The notes: generated from the sequence alone by a model not told the origin. 64,000 nt of DNA from Oscillospiraceae bacterium (GCA_019424695.1 JAHYZA010000005.1:62001-126000), one strand, 5' to 3'. Numbered from the stretch's first letter, positions 17,064 through 26,099 are shown. Program-made: numbers and translations.

Positions 17064-17949
17064 ACCAATGAAGGTCGCTGCGGTGGTGGTGACTTATAAT
17101 CGTCTGCCGCTACTGCGGCAATGTTTGCAGGCTTTGGCTGCACAGACGGTGCCGCTTTCTGCCATCTGGGTCATTGACAATGCCAGCACAGACGGTACGG
17201 AGCAGGCGGTTCGCGGAATGAATCTGCCCAATCTGATTTACAGAAATACAGGCCGCAATCTGGGCGGCGCCGGGGGCTTTGCTTACGGGACCCGGGAGGC
17301 TGCATTGGCCGGATATGATGCCCTGTGGCTGATGGATGATGACACTATTCCCGAGCCGGCAGCGCTGGAAATGTTGCTGCAGGCTGACCGGGAATTGCAG
17401 GGCAATTACGGGTGGCTGTCCAGCCGGGCGCTGGCGCCGGATGGCACCGACCAACCCATGAACCGGCAGCGCAGTTCCCCTTACACGGATTTGGAAAAGT
17501 ATGACGGAAGAAAAATTCCTTCTGTGATGGCCAGCTTTGTGTCGCTGTTTTTGCCGGTGGCAATGGTTCAAAAATATGGACTGCCCATTGCTGCGTTTTT
17601 CATTTGGTCGGATGACTGGGAATACACACGCCGTATTTCCCGGGAGCAGCCCTGCTATGTCATTCCGGAAAGCCGTGTGATTCATGCCATGCAGAATCCC
17701 GGCACGGTAAATATTGCCACGGATGCGCCTTCCCGCTGGGACCGATATCACTATTTTTATCGTAATGATGTGGTTTTGTATAGAAGAGAAGGGATTCGTG
17801 GCTGGCTGTGGCTGCTGGCCAAAGATCTGTGGCATACATTACAGGTATTGCGTGACAGACGCGGCCATCGAATGAAGCGCATTGCAACGATCTGGAAAGG
17901 CTTTGGGGAAGGCGTCTGTTTCTTCCCGGAAATTTCTTATTTGCCATGA
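17056..17949 (+). CDS. Glycosyltransferase family 2 (GlfT2/rhamnosyltransferase-like)
   Basis: GT-A inverting glycosyltransferase of 297 residues. Motifs in order are VAAVVVTYNRLPLL, WVIDNASTDGTE, RNTGRNLGGAGGFAYGTRE, LWLMDDDTIPE (metal-binding DDD) and WSDDWEYTRRI, which holds a likely catalytic aspartate. This arrangement is typical of galactofuranosyl- and rhamnosyl-transferases of the GlfT2/RfbF group; the donor sugar is not determinable. The start overlaps the DUF4422 gene; ATG 17068 is an alternative giving a product four residues shorter. The stop overlaps the next gene's start. Confidence 0.9.
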   Translation: MIEPMKVAAVVVTYNRLPLLRQCLQALAAQTVPLSAIWVIDNASTDGTEQAVRGMNLPNLIYRNTGRNLGGAGGFAYGTREAALAGYDALWLMDDDTIPEPAALEMLLQADRELQGNYGWLSSRALAPDGTDQPMNRQRSSPYTDLEKYDGRKIPSVMASFVSLFLPVAMVQKYGLPIAAFFIWSDDWEYTRRISREQPCYVIPESRVIHAMQNPGTVNIATDAPSRWDRYHYFYRNDVVLYRREGIRGWLWLLAKDLWHTLQVLRDRRGHRMKRIATIWKGFGEGVCFFPEISYLP

Positions 17950-19709
17950 TGAATCTTGAAAAAACAATCGTTCGCCTGGCTGCCCCCTACGACGCGGTGG
18001 CGTTCGATGTGTTTGACACTTTGCTGAAGCGGGATGTAGGCAAACCCACAGACCTCTTTTTGCTGGCTGGTGCGGAATTTGCCGCGAACCGCGTCAAAGC
18101 AGAGCAGCAGGCACGTGCTGCCGCACAACAGGAAGTGACGCTTGCTCAAATCTATGAACAACCGGTTCTTATGGGACAAGACCCATCCCGGGAATGTGCC
18201 CTCGAGGGGGAGGCAGCGGTGCCCAATCTTCCGGTTCTGGAAGCAGTCCGCGCACTGTATGCGCAGGGCAAGCGAATCTATTTTATTTCTGATATGTATT
18301 TGCCGCCGGAGCAGATTCATGGGATGCTGATCCGGTGTGGGTATGATATGCTGGAGGGCGGTTTTGTATCCTGCTCTTACGGCGTGCAGAAACGGAGCGG
18401 CGGACTGTTCCGGCGCTTTTTGCGGGAAACCGGGCTGAAAGCCAGGCAGGTTCTGTTTGTGGGAGACAGCTGGCGTGCCGACGTTTTGGGGGCTGCACTT
18501 GCGGGAATTCGCGCCTGGCATCTGCCAGCCCCGGTTCCGGTGGCCGGGTGCGTCTCCGGTAAGGATTTCTCGTCTGGTGCGGTGCGGGCCTTTGTACAGA
18601 ACCGGCTGTCAGGAACTTGTTATGACGGGAAGGCACTGGGCTTTTCCGTGCTGGGTCCCTTGGAAGTGGCGTTCTGCCAGTGGGTTCAGAGATGGAGAAG
18701 GGAACAGCCAAAGGCCCGCATATTCTTTTTGGCGCGGGATATGTATTTGACACGCGCCGTCTATTCACTTTTATACCCTGGCGAAAAAACGCAATATTTG
18801 CAAATTTCCCGGCGGAGTCTGTGCCCTGCGCTTTTGGCAAAGCAGCAGTATGAACTGCTTGCGAATGCTTTACCGCGTCAGATTTTGAGCGGCACACAGA
18901 TTGCCGCTTACTGCGGTACTTCCTGCCCGCCTGCGTGGGCAGAAGTATGCTTTAATCTGAAAGAACTTTGCCCTGGTCAGGTTCCGGAAAATCTGGCGGA
19001 ATTGATGAAAGAATTACAGCCGCCGCAGGATGCCCTGCTGGTGCTGGAGTATTTAAAAAACAGCGGTTTGCAGGATGGGGACATCCTTGTGGACATCGGG
19101 AGCGGCGGCACTACCCAAATGTTGCTGGAGTCTCTTTGTGGAATCCGGTTGTGCGGGCTTCAGCTTTCGGGAGACGAACGGCTTCGGACACGCCTTTCCC
19201 CCGTGCGCACGAAGGTATTCCTCACCTTGGTGCAGGAGAGAAAAGGGCTATATTGGATGGGGCAGCCCTTACTGGAACGAATGATTTCAGAGGACGTTGG
19301 CGCCACCGTAGGGTATTGTCGGCAAGGAACAAGCATTGCGGTGCAAAGAGAACGCGTCACCGTCGAACCGGTTATTGCGGAGATCCAGCAGGGAGCACTG
19401 GCTTTTGTACAAGCGTGGCGTCAGAGCGTTCTGACAGAGATTCCGCTTGGCCCCGATTTGGCGATCGCACCATTTTTGCAGATGGTGGGAAGACCGAGCC
19501 GGGAGCAGGTGAACTTGTTGGGAGATCTGTCCGTTGAGGACGGCGGTGTTTATCCTTTAGCATCTCCGAAATCCTTGGGATGGTATCTGACCCATCCCGG
19601 GGCTCTCAAGAAAGATTTGTCGCAGGCCCGATGGAAAATCGGCTTTATGGCAAGATTGCTTCCGGGGCCCTTCCCCTATGACCGGCTGTATCTTGCCATG
19701 AAAAAATAA
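17946..19709 (+). CDS. Two-domain HAD protein of surface polysaccharide biosynthesis (COG5610 type)
   Basis: The product has 587 residues. The N-terminal HAD domain (about 15-200) has motif I as AFDVFDTLLKR (Asp21, Asp25 region), motif II as YFISDMYLPPEQI and motif IV as VLFVGDSWRADVLGA. The C-terminal 370 residues begin with a conserved RIFFLARDMYLTRAVYSLLY segment and include GDILVDIGSGGTTQMLLESL, which looks like a second globular domain of unknown activity. Proteins of this build sit in polysaccharide loci, but neither the phosphatase substrate nor the second domain's role is established. ATGA overlap with the GT2 gene indicates coupling. Confidence 0.82.
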   Translation: MMNLEKTIVRLAAPYDAVAFDVFDTLLKRDVGKPTDLFLLAGAEFAANRVKAEQQARAAAQQEVTLAQIYEQPVLMGQDPSRECALEGEAAVPNLPVLEAVRALYAQGKRIYFISDMYLPPEQIHGMLIRCGYDMLEGGFVSCSYGVQKRSGGLFRRFLRETGLKARQVLFVGDSWRADVLGAALAGIRAWHLPAPVPVAGCVSGKDFSSGAVRAFVQNRLSGTCYDGKALGFSVLGPLEVAFCQWVQRWRREQPKARIFFLARDMYLTRAVYSLLYPGEKTQYLQISRRSLCPALLAKQQYELLANALPRQILSGTQIAAYCGTSCPPAWAEVCFNLKELCPGQVPENLAELMKELQPPQDALLVLEYLKNSGLQDGDILVDIGSGGTTQMLLESLCGIRLCGLQLSGDERLRTRLSPVRTKVFLTLVQERKGLYWMGQPLLERMISEDVGATVGYCRQGTSIAVQRERVTVEPVIAEIQQGALAFVQAWRQSVLTEIPLGPDLAIAPFLQMVGRPSREQVNLLGDLSVEDGGVYPLASPKSLGWYLTHPGALKKDLSQARWKIGFMARLLPGPFPYDRLYLAMKK

Positions 19710-19731
19710 ATCGGAAAGGAACGAGCGCTGG

Positions 19732-20745
19732 GTGGCGACACGGATCAGCATTATCATACCGATATATAACGCCGCAGCCACTTTGCAGACGGCGGTCGAC
19801 TCCATTCTGGCACAGGGAATGGAAGACATAGAGCTTCTTCTGATCGACGATGGCTCCACGGACACTACGCCGTCCATCTGCCATCGGTTGGCTTCGCAGG
19901 ATGACCGAATCCGGGTTGTTACACAAAAAAACGCCGGAATCTGTGCAGCGCGAAACCGCGGCCTGAGTATTGCCCGGGGCGAATATATTGCCTTCTGCGA
20001 TGACGATGATAGATTTTTACCGGGGGCTTTGTTGCGTTTGTATGAAACAGCAGAGCGTGAACAGGCCGAGATCGTGCGCGGCAATTATCAGTTGTTCCGG
20101 GAAGCGGCAGACGGACGATTCTGTGAACAGAAACATGCTCCGGGAAACATCTGCCGTATGTGGCAGGATGGATATGCTGTGTTTTTGCAAAACAGCGGAC
20201 CGCAATTCGTCTGGAATGCACTGTACAGCCGGGAGCTGCTGCAAGATGTCCGCTTCGATGAACGGTGCCGTTACGGGCTGGAAGATTTCATTTTCAATAT
20301 GACCTTGTACGCCCAAACAGACCGGGCCGTCTATCTGCCCGATGATGTGTACCTCCACTATGAAGGCGCACAAAGCACCTCAGTCTGTCAGTCGGCTCAG
20401 GCGCTGCGGGCACGGATCGCGGCGCTGGAACCGTGGATGGCGGCCGAGTATGGTGCTGTTCAAAGCCGTTGCCCTGCATCGGAACGCAGCAAACTATGGG
20501 CGCTGCGCCGGGCAGAGGCGGTAACCTTTTTGATGCACCAGTTGCGGGATGCAAAGGCCCCTGCTGCGCTGCGCCGCTATGCCTGGCGGACGCTGCGCAA
20601 AATCCTTGCAACATACAGTGCCCATGCACTTGACTTTTGGCAAGGGACAGGGCAAAATAAAAAGAAAACGGCGGCACTGCTGCTTTATCAGCTTCATATG
20701 CAGGGCCTGTATGATCTTTTTACAAGCAAACAAAGCAGAAAATAA
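19732..20745 (+). CDS. Glycosyltransferase family 2
   Basis: GT-A glycosyltransferase of 337 residues. The catalytic domain is in the first 220 residues: ISIIIPIYNAAATLQTAVDS, LLLIDDGSTDTTPSIC, NAGICAARNRGLSIARGEYI and the DDDD metal site at FCDDDDRF. Downstream, RCRYGLEDFIFNMTLY carries the ED pair typical of EpsJ/WaaB-type enzymes. The C-terminal 110 residues are helical and basic, probably for membrane association. GTG 19732 is the likely start, with AAGGA 11 bp upstream. It probably adds one residue of the glycan built by this operon. Confidence 0.9.
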   Translation: MATRISIIIPIYNAAATLQTAVDSILAQGMEDIELLLIDDGSTDTTPSICHRLASQDDRIRVVTQKNAGICAARNRGLSIARGEYIAFCDDDDRFLPGALLRLYETAEREQAEIVRGNYQLFREAADGRFCEQKHAPGNICRMWQDGYAVFLQNSGPQFVWNALYSRELLQDVRFDERCRYGLEDFIFNMTLYAQTDRAVYLPDDVYLHYEGAQSTSVCQSAQALRARIAALEPWMAAEYGAVQSRCPASERSKLWALRRAEAVTFLMHQLRDAKAPAALRRYAWRTLRKILATYSAHALDFWQGTGQNKKKTAALLLYQLHMQGLYDLFTSKQSRK

Positions 20746-20758
20746 GCGAGGAACTGCC

Positions 20759-21598
20759 ATGAAAACGATTTTGGTAACGGGCGCAGCGGGGTATATTGGA
20801 CGCCACGTTGTAAAAAACGCGCTGGACCGAGGATATCGTGTGATTGCGTCGGATTTTGCCTTTAAAGGGCTGGATGATCGGGCAGAGTTTTGTGATGTGG
20901 CGATCTTCAGCGGAGACCGGGATATTTACCGGCAGCTGGGCAGCCCGGATATCTGCATCCATTTGGCGTGGCGCGATGGATTCCGCCACAATTCTCCGGC
21001 TCACATGCGGGATCTTTCGTCCCATGTTGTGTTCCTGAACAATCTGGTGGAAGGCGGTCTGCAGGCGCTCAGTGTCATGGGAACGATGCATGAGGTCGGC
21101 TACTGGGAGGGACCAATCAACGAAAGCACGCCCTGTAAACCGCAGAGTCAGTATGGCATCGCCAAAAATGCGCTGCGTCAGAGCCTGATGCTCTCGATGG
21201 AGGGCGGCCCCTGCAAGCTGCACTGGCTGCGTGCGTATTACATTACCGGCGACGAGGCACACGGCAGTTCGATTTTTGCCAAACTGGCGCAGGCAGAAGA
21301 AGAGGGGAAAAAGACCTTCCCGTTTACCAGCGGCAAGAATCTGTATGACTTTGTCGACGTGGAAGAACTGGCCAATATGATCGTGGCCGCCAGTGTGCAG
21401 ACTGAGATCAACGGCATTATCAATGTTTGTACCGGAAAGCCGCAATCCCTGGCGGACCGCGTGGAAGGCTTCCTGAAAGAAAAACAGTATAAAATCAAAC
21501 TGGATTACGGTGCGTTTCCCGACCGTCCGTATGACAGCCCGGGGACTTGGGGCGATGCCACCAAGATCAACCAAATTCTCGAAAAGGAACGGACATGA
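20759..21598 (+). CDS. NAD-dependent epimerase/dehydratase (extended SDR)
   Basis: Extended short-chain dehydrogenase of 279 residues that acts on nucleotide sugars. The Rossmann motif is VTGAAGYIG (residues 6-14). The active-site region has VMGTMHEVGYWEG followed by YGIAKNALRQ (YxxxK). The substrate-binding part includes LRAYYITGD. It is closest in feel to UDP-glucose/galactose epimerases or dTDP-sugar reductases; the substrate cannot be fixed. ATG 20759 follows GAGGAA. It overlaps the first RgpF-like gene by 4 bp (ATGA), so the epimerase and RgpF proteins are likely made together. Confidence 0.88.
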   Translation: MKTILVTGAAGYIGRHVVKNALDRGYRVIASDFAFKGLDDRAEFCDVAIFSGDRDIYRQLGSPDICIHLAWRDGFRHNSPAHMRDLSSHVVFLNNLVEGGLQALSVMGTMHEVGYWEGPINESTPCKPQSQYGIAKNALRQSLMLSMEGGPCKLHWLRAYYITGDEAHGSSIFAKLAQAEEEGKKTFPFTSGKNLYDFVDVEELANMIVAASVQTEINGIINVCTGKPQSLADRVEGFLKEKQYKIKLDYGAFPDRPYDSPGTWGDATKINQILEKERT

Positions 21599-23535
21599 AA
21601 AGACTCGGAATCTTCTTCTTCTATGAGAAAAACGGTGATGTGGATGATTTCATCACCTACTATTTGGCCGACCTCGCAAAAAACCTGAGCGAGCTGGTGG
21701 TTGTCTGCAACGGAAAACTCAGCGACCAGGGGCGCCAGGCGTTTTCGCAGTTCACGGACCAGATTCTTGTGCGTGAAAATAAAGGGTTGGATGTCTGGGC
21801 CTATAAGACGGCGCTTGACCATTATGGCTGGGAGCGGCTCTCGGAATTTGACGAGATTGTTATGACGAACTCCACTCTTATGGGACCGGTGCGCCCCTTG
21901 AAGGAAATGTTTGACGCGATGGCACAAGAGGAGGACCTGGATTTCTGGGGTCTGACTATACACCATGGTGCCAAGACCAACCCGTTTAAAGGCAAGCATC
22001 TGTACCGGTATCTGCCGGTGCATATTCAATCCCATTTCATCGTATACCGCAAGCGCTTTATCCAGAGCGCCGAACTGCAGGCATACTGGAATGAAATGCC
22101 GATGATCGAAAGCTATACCGATTCGGTACAGCGGTACGAAGCGGTATTTACCAAGCAGTTTGCGGATCGCGGATTCAAGTGGGATGTCTATGTAAAAACA
22201 GACGATCTGAAAGAGTTCACCGATTATCCTCTTCTGGTGTGCCCGGTGCGCCTTCTGCGTGATAAGAAGTGTCCGCTGTTCAAGCGCCGCAGCTTTATGC
22301 ACCCGCTGGAAGCGTACCTCAATGATACAGCCGGCGAACCGGTACGGGAACTGTACGATTATCTGCGGGATGAAACGGATTATCCGTTGGATTTGATCTG
22401 GAAAAACATGATCCGCACCATGCACCCCCATGAGTTCACCCGGAACCTGGGGTTGACCCGGATTATTCAGCCCACGGTACAGAACCCGGAACAGGCTCAG
22501 AAACTCTGCGCGCAGCGGCGTATTGCGCTGGCCATGCACCTGTATTTTATGGATATGCTAGACCAGAGCCTTGCTTTTGCAGCCAAGTTCCCGCCGCAGA
22601 CCGATGTCTTTATTTCCACCAACAGCGAGGAGAAAAAGGCACAGATTGAACAGGCTTTCGCGGGCGCAAATGTGCATAGCGTGACCGTGCGGGTGGTCGA
22701 AAACCGCGGCCGGGACGTTGCGGCTTTCTTGTGCGATTTGGCTCCCGGCCTTCAAGAGTATGACTATGCGTGCTTTATGCATGACAAAAAGGCGATCCAG
22801 ACCAAGCCCGGCAGTGTCGGGGCCAGTTTCGGATATGTCTGCAACGAGAACGTTTGCAAAAATGCAGCTCATGTGCTGAATGTGCTGTGCGAGTTTGAAA
22901 ATGATCCGTATCTGGGCATTCTGTGCCCGCCGTATCCCACCCATGGCCTGTACTTTATGAATATGTGTTCCGGCGGTTGGGGCCCCAACTTTGAGAACAC
23001 CAAAAAGTTGATGAAAGATCTGGGACTGGACGTTCCCATTTCCGGTGAAGAATCTCCCATTGCACCGTTTGGCAGCGTGTTCTGGTTCCGCCCCAAGGCG
23101 CTGGAACCGCTGTTTGCACACGGTTGGCAGCACACGGATTTCCCGCCGGAGCCGCTGCCCCAGGATGGCACGATCAGCCATGCCATTGAGCGCGTTTATC
23201 CTTTTGTGGCGCAGGCAGCCGGGTATTATCCTGCTGTCGTGATGAGCAGTTCTTTTGCAGCATTACGCAACGATACCATGCAGGCGTATGCCAACGGAAT
23301 GATCCGTCCGTTGGCGCGGGTGTTCGACTGCACTACGTTCTGGGCGGCAGCAACGGCAGCGACGGCTTTTGCTGCCAAGAAGCACTGGTTTGGTGTGTAT
23401 GGCCCGTATTCCAACACCCGGCGTCGCCATGCACGCAACTGGCTGCGGGACAATCTTCCGGGACCGGCATACAAGGGATTGATGGCTACCAAACGGGCTG
23501 TGTTTGGTCCGCGCCACGGCCCGTATGAGGATTGA
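21595..23535 (+). CDS. RgpF-family protein (rhamnan synthesis F type), two-module
   Basis: Full-length RgpF-like protein of 646 residues. RgpF proteins take part in making rhamnose-containing cell-wall polysaccharides, probably as glycosyltransferases. Two similar modules are visible. The N-terminal module has ENKGLDVWAYKTAL at 61-74 and MTNSTLMGPVRPL. The C-terminal module has ENRGRDVAAFLCDL at 369-382, followed by CFMHDKKA, LGILCPPYP and a conserved FWFRPKAL block. The mutual similarity of the two motifs suggests an ancient internal duplication. AAAGGAAC precedes the ATG. A shorter paralogue follows 4 bp downstream. Confidence 0.88.
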   Translation: MKRLGIFFFYEKNGDVDDFITYYLADLAKNLSELVVVCNGKLSDQGRQAFSQFTDQILVRENKGLDVWAYKTALDHYGWERLSEFDEIVMTNSTLMGPVRPLKEMFDAMAQEEDLDFWGLTIHHGAKTNPFKGKHLYRYLPVHIQSHFIVYRKRFIQSAELQAYWNEMPMIESYTDSVQRYEAVFTKQFADRGFKWDVYVKTDDLKEFTDYPLLVCPVRLLRDKKCPLFKRRSFMHPLEAYLNDTAGEPVRELYDYLRDETDYPLDLIWKNMIRTMHPHEFTRNLGLTRIIQPTVQNPEQAQKLCAQRRIALAMHLYFMDMLDQSLAFAAKFPPQTDVFISTNSEEKKAQIEQAFAGANVHSVTVRVVENRGRDVAAFLCDLAPGLQEYDYACFMHDKKAIQTKPGSVGASFGYVCNENVCKNAAHVLNVLCEFENDPYLGILCPPYPTHGLYFMNMCSGGWGPNFENTKKLMKDLGLDVPISGEESPIAPFGSVFWFRPKALEPLFAHGWQHTDFPPEPLPQDGTISHAIERVYPFVAQAAGYYPAVVMSSSFAALRNDTMQAYANGMIRPLARVFDCTTFWAAATAATAFAAKKHWFGVYGPYSNTRRRHARNWLRDNLPGPAYKGLMATKRAVFGPRHGPYED

Positions 23536-23539
23536 TCTC

Positions 23540-24949
23540 ATGAAGCGGTTGGTGATCTATTTTCACTACGATGCGCAGGGCTCGCTGGACGAGCCCTGCC
23601 GCTTTGCGATTCGGGCTTTGTGTGCAGAGGCTGACCTGGTATTGGTTACGAACGGCACCCTGTCCGAAGAAAGTCGTGCCTGGGTTGTCCGGGAATCCAT
23701 CCGATGGATAGAACGGCCAAATACAGGATTTGATGTGGGAGCCTATCGGGAGGCACTTCTTACACTGGGACGTGAAACCGTAACCGGCTATGAAGAGCTG
23801 ATCCTCATGAATTACACCCTGGCTGGTCCGGTATGTTCCCTGCGTCCCATGCTGGATGCCATGCAACAGCGCCCGCAACTGGATTTCTGGGGCTTGACGC
23901 GGCACTATGCCATGCGCAGCCGACGGTTTGGCGGGCAGGTACCGGAACACCTTCAGTCGCATTTTCTGGCGGTTCGCCAGAAAATGCTTCGCTCGGATGC
24001 GTTCTGGGATTACTGGCAGACGATGGTGCTGCCGCGCAGCTACGAGGAATCGGTCATCCGGCATGAAACACGTTTTACCAAGTATTTTTCAGATCTTGGA
24101 TATACATGGGACAGCTATGTGGATACGGAGGATTTGAAATCTGTTTTCGTGAATCCCATTATGGCCTGCCCCCGGGAATTGCTGGAAAACCGGGCCTGCC
24201 CGTTTTTTAAAAGGCGCAGTTTCTTTACGCCCTACGAGGATGAGCTGCGCCGCACCGACGGAAACGCAGCCGGGGATCTTTACGAATATCTGACGGAGAA
24301 AACGGAGTATCCGTTCGATATGCTGTTGCGGTCGCTGCTTCGCACGCAGCCGCTTTCTGCCCTGGCGAAGAATCTTCATTGGCATTACATTGTAGGGCTG
24401 GGGGAAAACGGCAAAAGTGTGGACTGGGGGGCCCAGGGCCTTCTTTTGGTCCGATTGAACGTACCGGAACGGGATTCGGTTACCGACTGGTATCTGCGAC
24501 AGAGCGTACAAAAGGCGGAGGAACAGATTGAACAAGCTGTGGCACTTTTTGCGGAGAATCCGCTGCTGGGTGTTTTAAGTCCGGCCCTGCCGTTGTGGCC
24601 AAAAGCGTTGCAAGGGGTGCAGCAGGAGTGGCGTGCAATCCGACCGGAACTTTCTGAGCGGGTAGCGGTTCCTTTGAATGAAGCGCCGCCCCCGGCACCA
24701 TACGCCGGTTGGGCTCTGGTACGGGCAGCGGCATTCCCGCAAGGAGTTCCTTCCAACCAATCAGACCAGGATGCCTGGCTTCTGCCGCTGCTGGCACAGA
24801 AGAATGGATATTACAGCGCTACGTTTGAAAGCGCATCGCAAGCGGCAGCGCGCACGGAATACTTGAACACATATGTTCTGGCGGCTGCCCAGCCTGGTGC
24901 GGTTGCCAAACAACTGGGGCGGCTGGTAAAGCATAAACTGAAAGGCTGA
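23540..24949 (+). CDS. Second RgpF-family paralogue with degenerate C-terminal module
   Basis: RgpF-like protein of 469 residues encoded directly after the larger paralogue. The N-terminal module is intact: MKRLVIYFHYDAQG, then RPNTGFDVGAYREAL at 59-73 and LMNYTLAGPVCSLRPML. It aligns well with the neighbour through LENRACPFFKRRSFFTPYE. The C-terminal module is about 175 residues shorter. It lacks a counterpart of ENRGRDVAAF and CFMHDKKA but keeps LGVLSPALPLWPKAL and YYSATFES. I read it as a tandem duplicate that lost part of its second module. ATG 23540 is preferred to ATG 23525 because GAGGAT is well spaced for it. Confidence 0.84.
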   Translation: MKRLVIYFHYDAQGSLDEPCRFAIRALCAEADLVLVTNGTLSEESRAWVVRESIRWIERPNTGFDVGAYREALLTLGRETVTGYEELILMNYTLAGPVCSLRPMLDAMQQRPQLDFWGLTRHYAMRSRRFGGQVPEHLQSHFLAVRQKMLRSDAFWDYWQTMVLPRSYEESVIRHETRFTKYFSDLGYTWDSYVDTEDLKSVFVNPIMACPRELLENRACPFFKRRSFFTPYEDELRRTDGNAAGDLYEYLTEKTEYPFDMLLRSLLRTQPLSALAKNLHWHYIVGLGENGKSVDWGAQGLLLVRLNVPERDSVTDWYLRQSVQKAEEQIEQAVALFAENPLLGVLSPALPLWPKALQGVQQEWRAIRPELSERVAVPLNEAPPPAPYAGWALVRAAAFPQGVPSNQSDQDAWLLPLLAQKNGYYSATFESASQAAARTEYLNTYVLAAAQPGAVAKQLGRLVKHKLKG

Positions 24950-24965
24950 AAAGGGGAGTCGAATC

Positions 24966-25970
24966 ATTAAAAAGCAACGGTTATTCTATCTGGATTTTAT
25001 CCGCGCCGTGGCGCTCATTGCGATTTTGATCATCCATTTTAACGCGACGGTGACAGGGTATTTTACACTGCCGCACAAGCTCTTTGCCAGTGTGTTGCCA
25101 TTTGGCATCTATCTGGGAGATTTTGGCTCCTCGCTGTTTTTTATGGTGTCGGGAGCGGCGCTCGCCCTGACTGTGCCGGAAACGCAAAGCCCGTTGGTGT
25201 TTTACAAAAAGCGGGCCAAAGCGATCTATCCGCTGTTCTGGCTGGCATGGGTCGTGTGCTTTTCGCTGCGCTTTCTCGCCAAACCCGGTTATTACGCGGC
25301 CGCAAAATCCCCCACATTGCTGCTTACGGTGCTGGGACTTGACAATTTTGCGGTAGCCGCCGGTTGGGTAGGCATGGATTTTGCCTGCGTGGGAGAATGG
25401 TTCCTCGGCAGCATCCTGTTTTTGTACCTTTTGTTTCCGCTGCTCTCCCGTGGGTTGCGGTACAAACCGCTGCTGACCTGGATTCTGGCATTCGCCATCT
25501 GTTTGCCGGTACATGGCAAAGGACTGGATGCCCATCTGGTTGCCATCCATATTCTGGAATTTATGTTCGGCATGCAGTACCTTTCCATGAAGAAAAACGG
25601 GAAGGTGATCCTGGCGGTGCTATGCGCCATCGGGACCGTACTGTCGGCGGGGTTTGACAGCAAAATTGCCTGTGCGCTGTTCAGTGTGGTAGCATTTACG
25701 CTGCTGGCGTGGGTGTCCCGGTATCTGGATCACAAAGGCCCTCGTGCTGTTTGTGCCAAGTTGGCAAAGATCTCCTACGCCGTATTTCTTGTGCACCATG
25801 TTCTGATTCAGCGCATGGCAGAGCAGTTTGATCTGGCTGCCTTAAGCCGCCGGGATACCGCGTTTTTGTTTTTGATCTATCTGCTGGTTGTCTGGGCCGC
25901 GGCGGAAGCGCTGCTCTGGCTGCAGAACCTCTTGAAAAAAGGCATTGCCACGATGTGTGCAAGCGCATGA
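24966..25970 (+). CDS. Acyltransferase-3 family membrane protein (apparent ATT start)
   Basis: Polytopic acyltransferase of the O-acetyltransferase (acyltransferase-3/OafA) family, 334 residues with about ten hydrophobic helices. These enzymes acetylate or otherwise acylate extracytoplasmic sugars. The N-terminus FYLDFIRAVALIAILIIHF contains the conserved arginine and the catalytic-type histidine (residue 24). No ATG, GTG or TTG lies between the in-frame TGA at 24939 and this motif. The only start with a Shine-Dalgarno site (GGGGAG, 24953-24958) is ATT at 24966. GTG 25008 would remove the FYLDFIRA block. As last gene of the glycan operon it probably decorates the product. Confidence 0.85.
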   Translation: MKKQRLFYLDFIRAVALIAILIIHFNATVTGYFTLPHKLFASVLPFGIYLGDFGSSLFFMVSGAALALTVPETQSPLVFYKKRAKAIYPLFWLAWVVCFSLRFLAKPGYYAAAKSPTLLLTVLGLDNFAVAAGWVGMDFACVGEWFLGSILFLYLLFPLLSRGLRYKPLLTWILAFAICLPVHGKGLDAHLVAIHILEFMFGMQYLSMKKNGKVILAVLCAIGTVLSAGFDSKIACALFSVVAFTLLAWVSRYLDHKGPRAVCAKLAKISYAVFLVHHVLIQRMAEQFDLAALSRRDTAFLFLIYLLVVWAAAEALLWLQNLLKKGIATMCASA

Positions 25971-25974
25971 TGAT

Positions 25975-26009
25975 AAAGTACCTGCCGTTTTGCGGCAGGT
26001 ACTTTTTTT
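25975..26009 (+). terminator. Terminator of the glycan operon
   Basis: AAAGTACCTGCCG pairs perfectly with CGGCAGGTACTTT over a 5-nt loop and runs into a T tract. It starts 5 bp after the acyltransferase stop. Confidence 0.95.
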
Positions 26010-26030
26010 ATCGGGAGCGGGGATGACCTC

Positions 26031-26059
26031 TGTACAAAAATCGGACGGTACGGTATAAT
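26031..26059 (+). promoter_or_regulatory. Promoter of the hprK operon
   Basis: TGTACA (26031-26036), 17-bp spacer, TATAAT (26054-26059), directly after the glycan-operon terminator. Confidence 0.75.
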
Positions 26060-26099
26060 AAGACTAATATTGAATACCTCACGAAAGGGGCGTTTGGTT

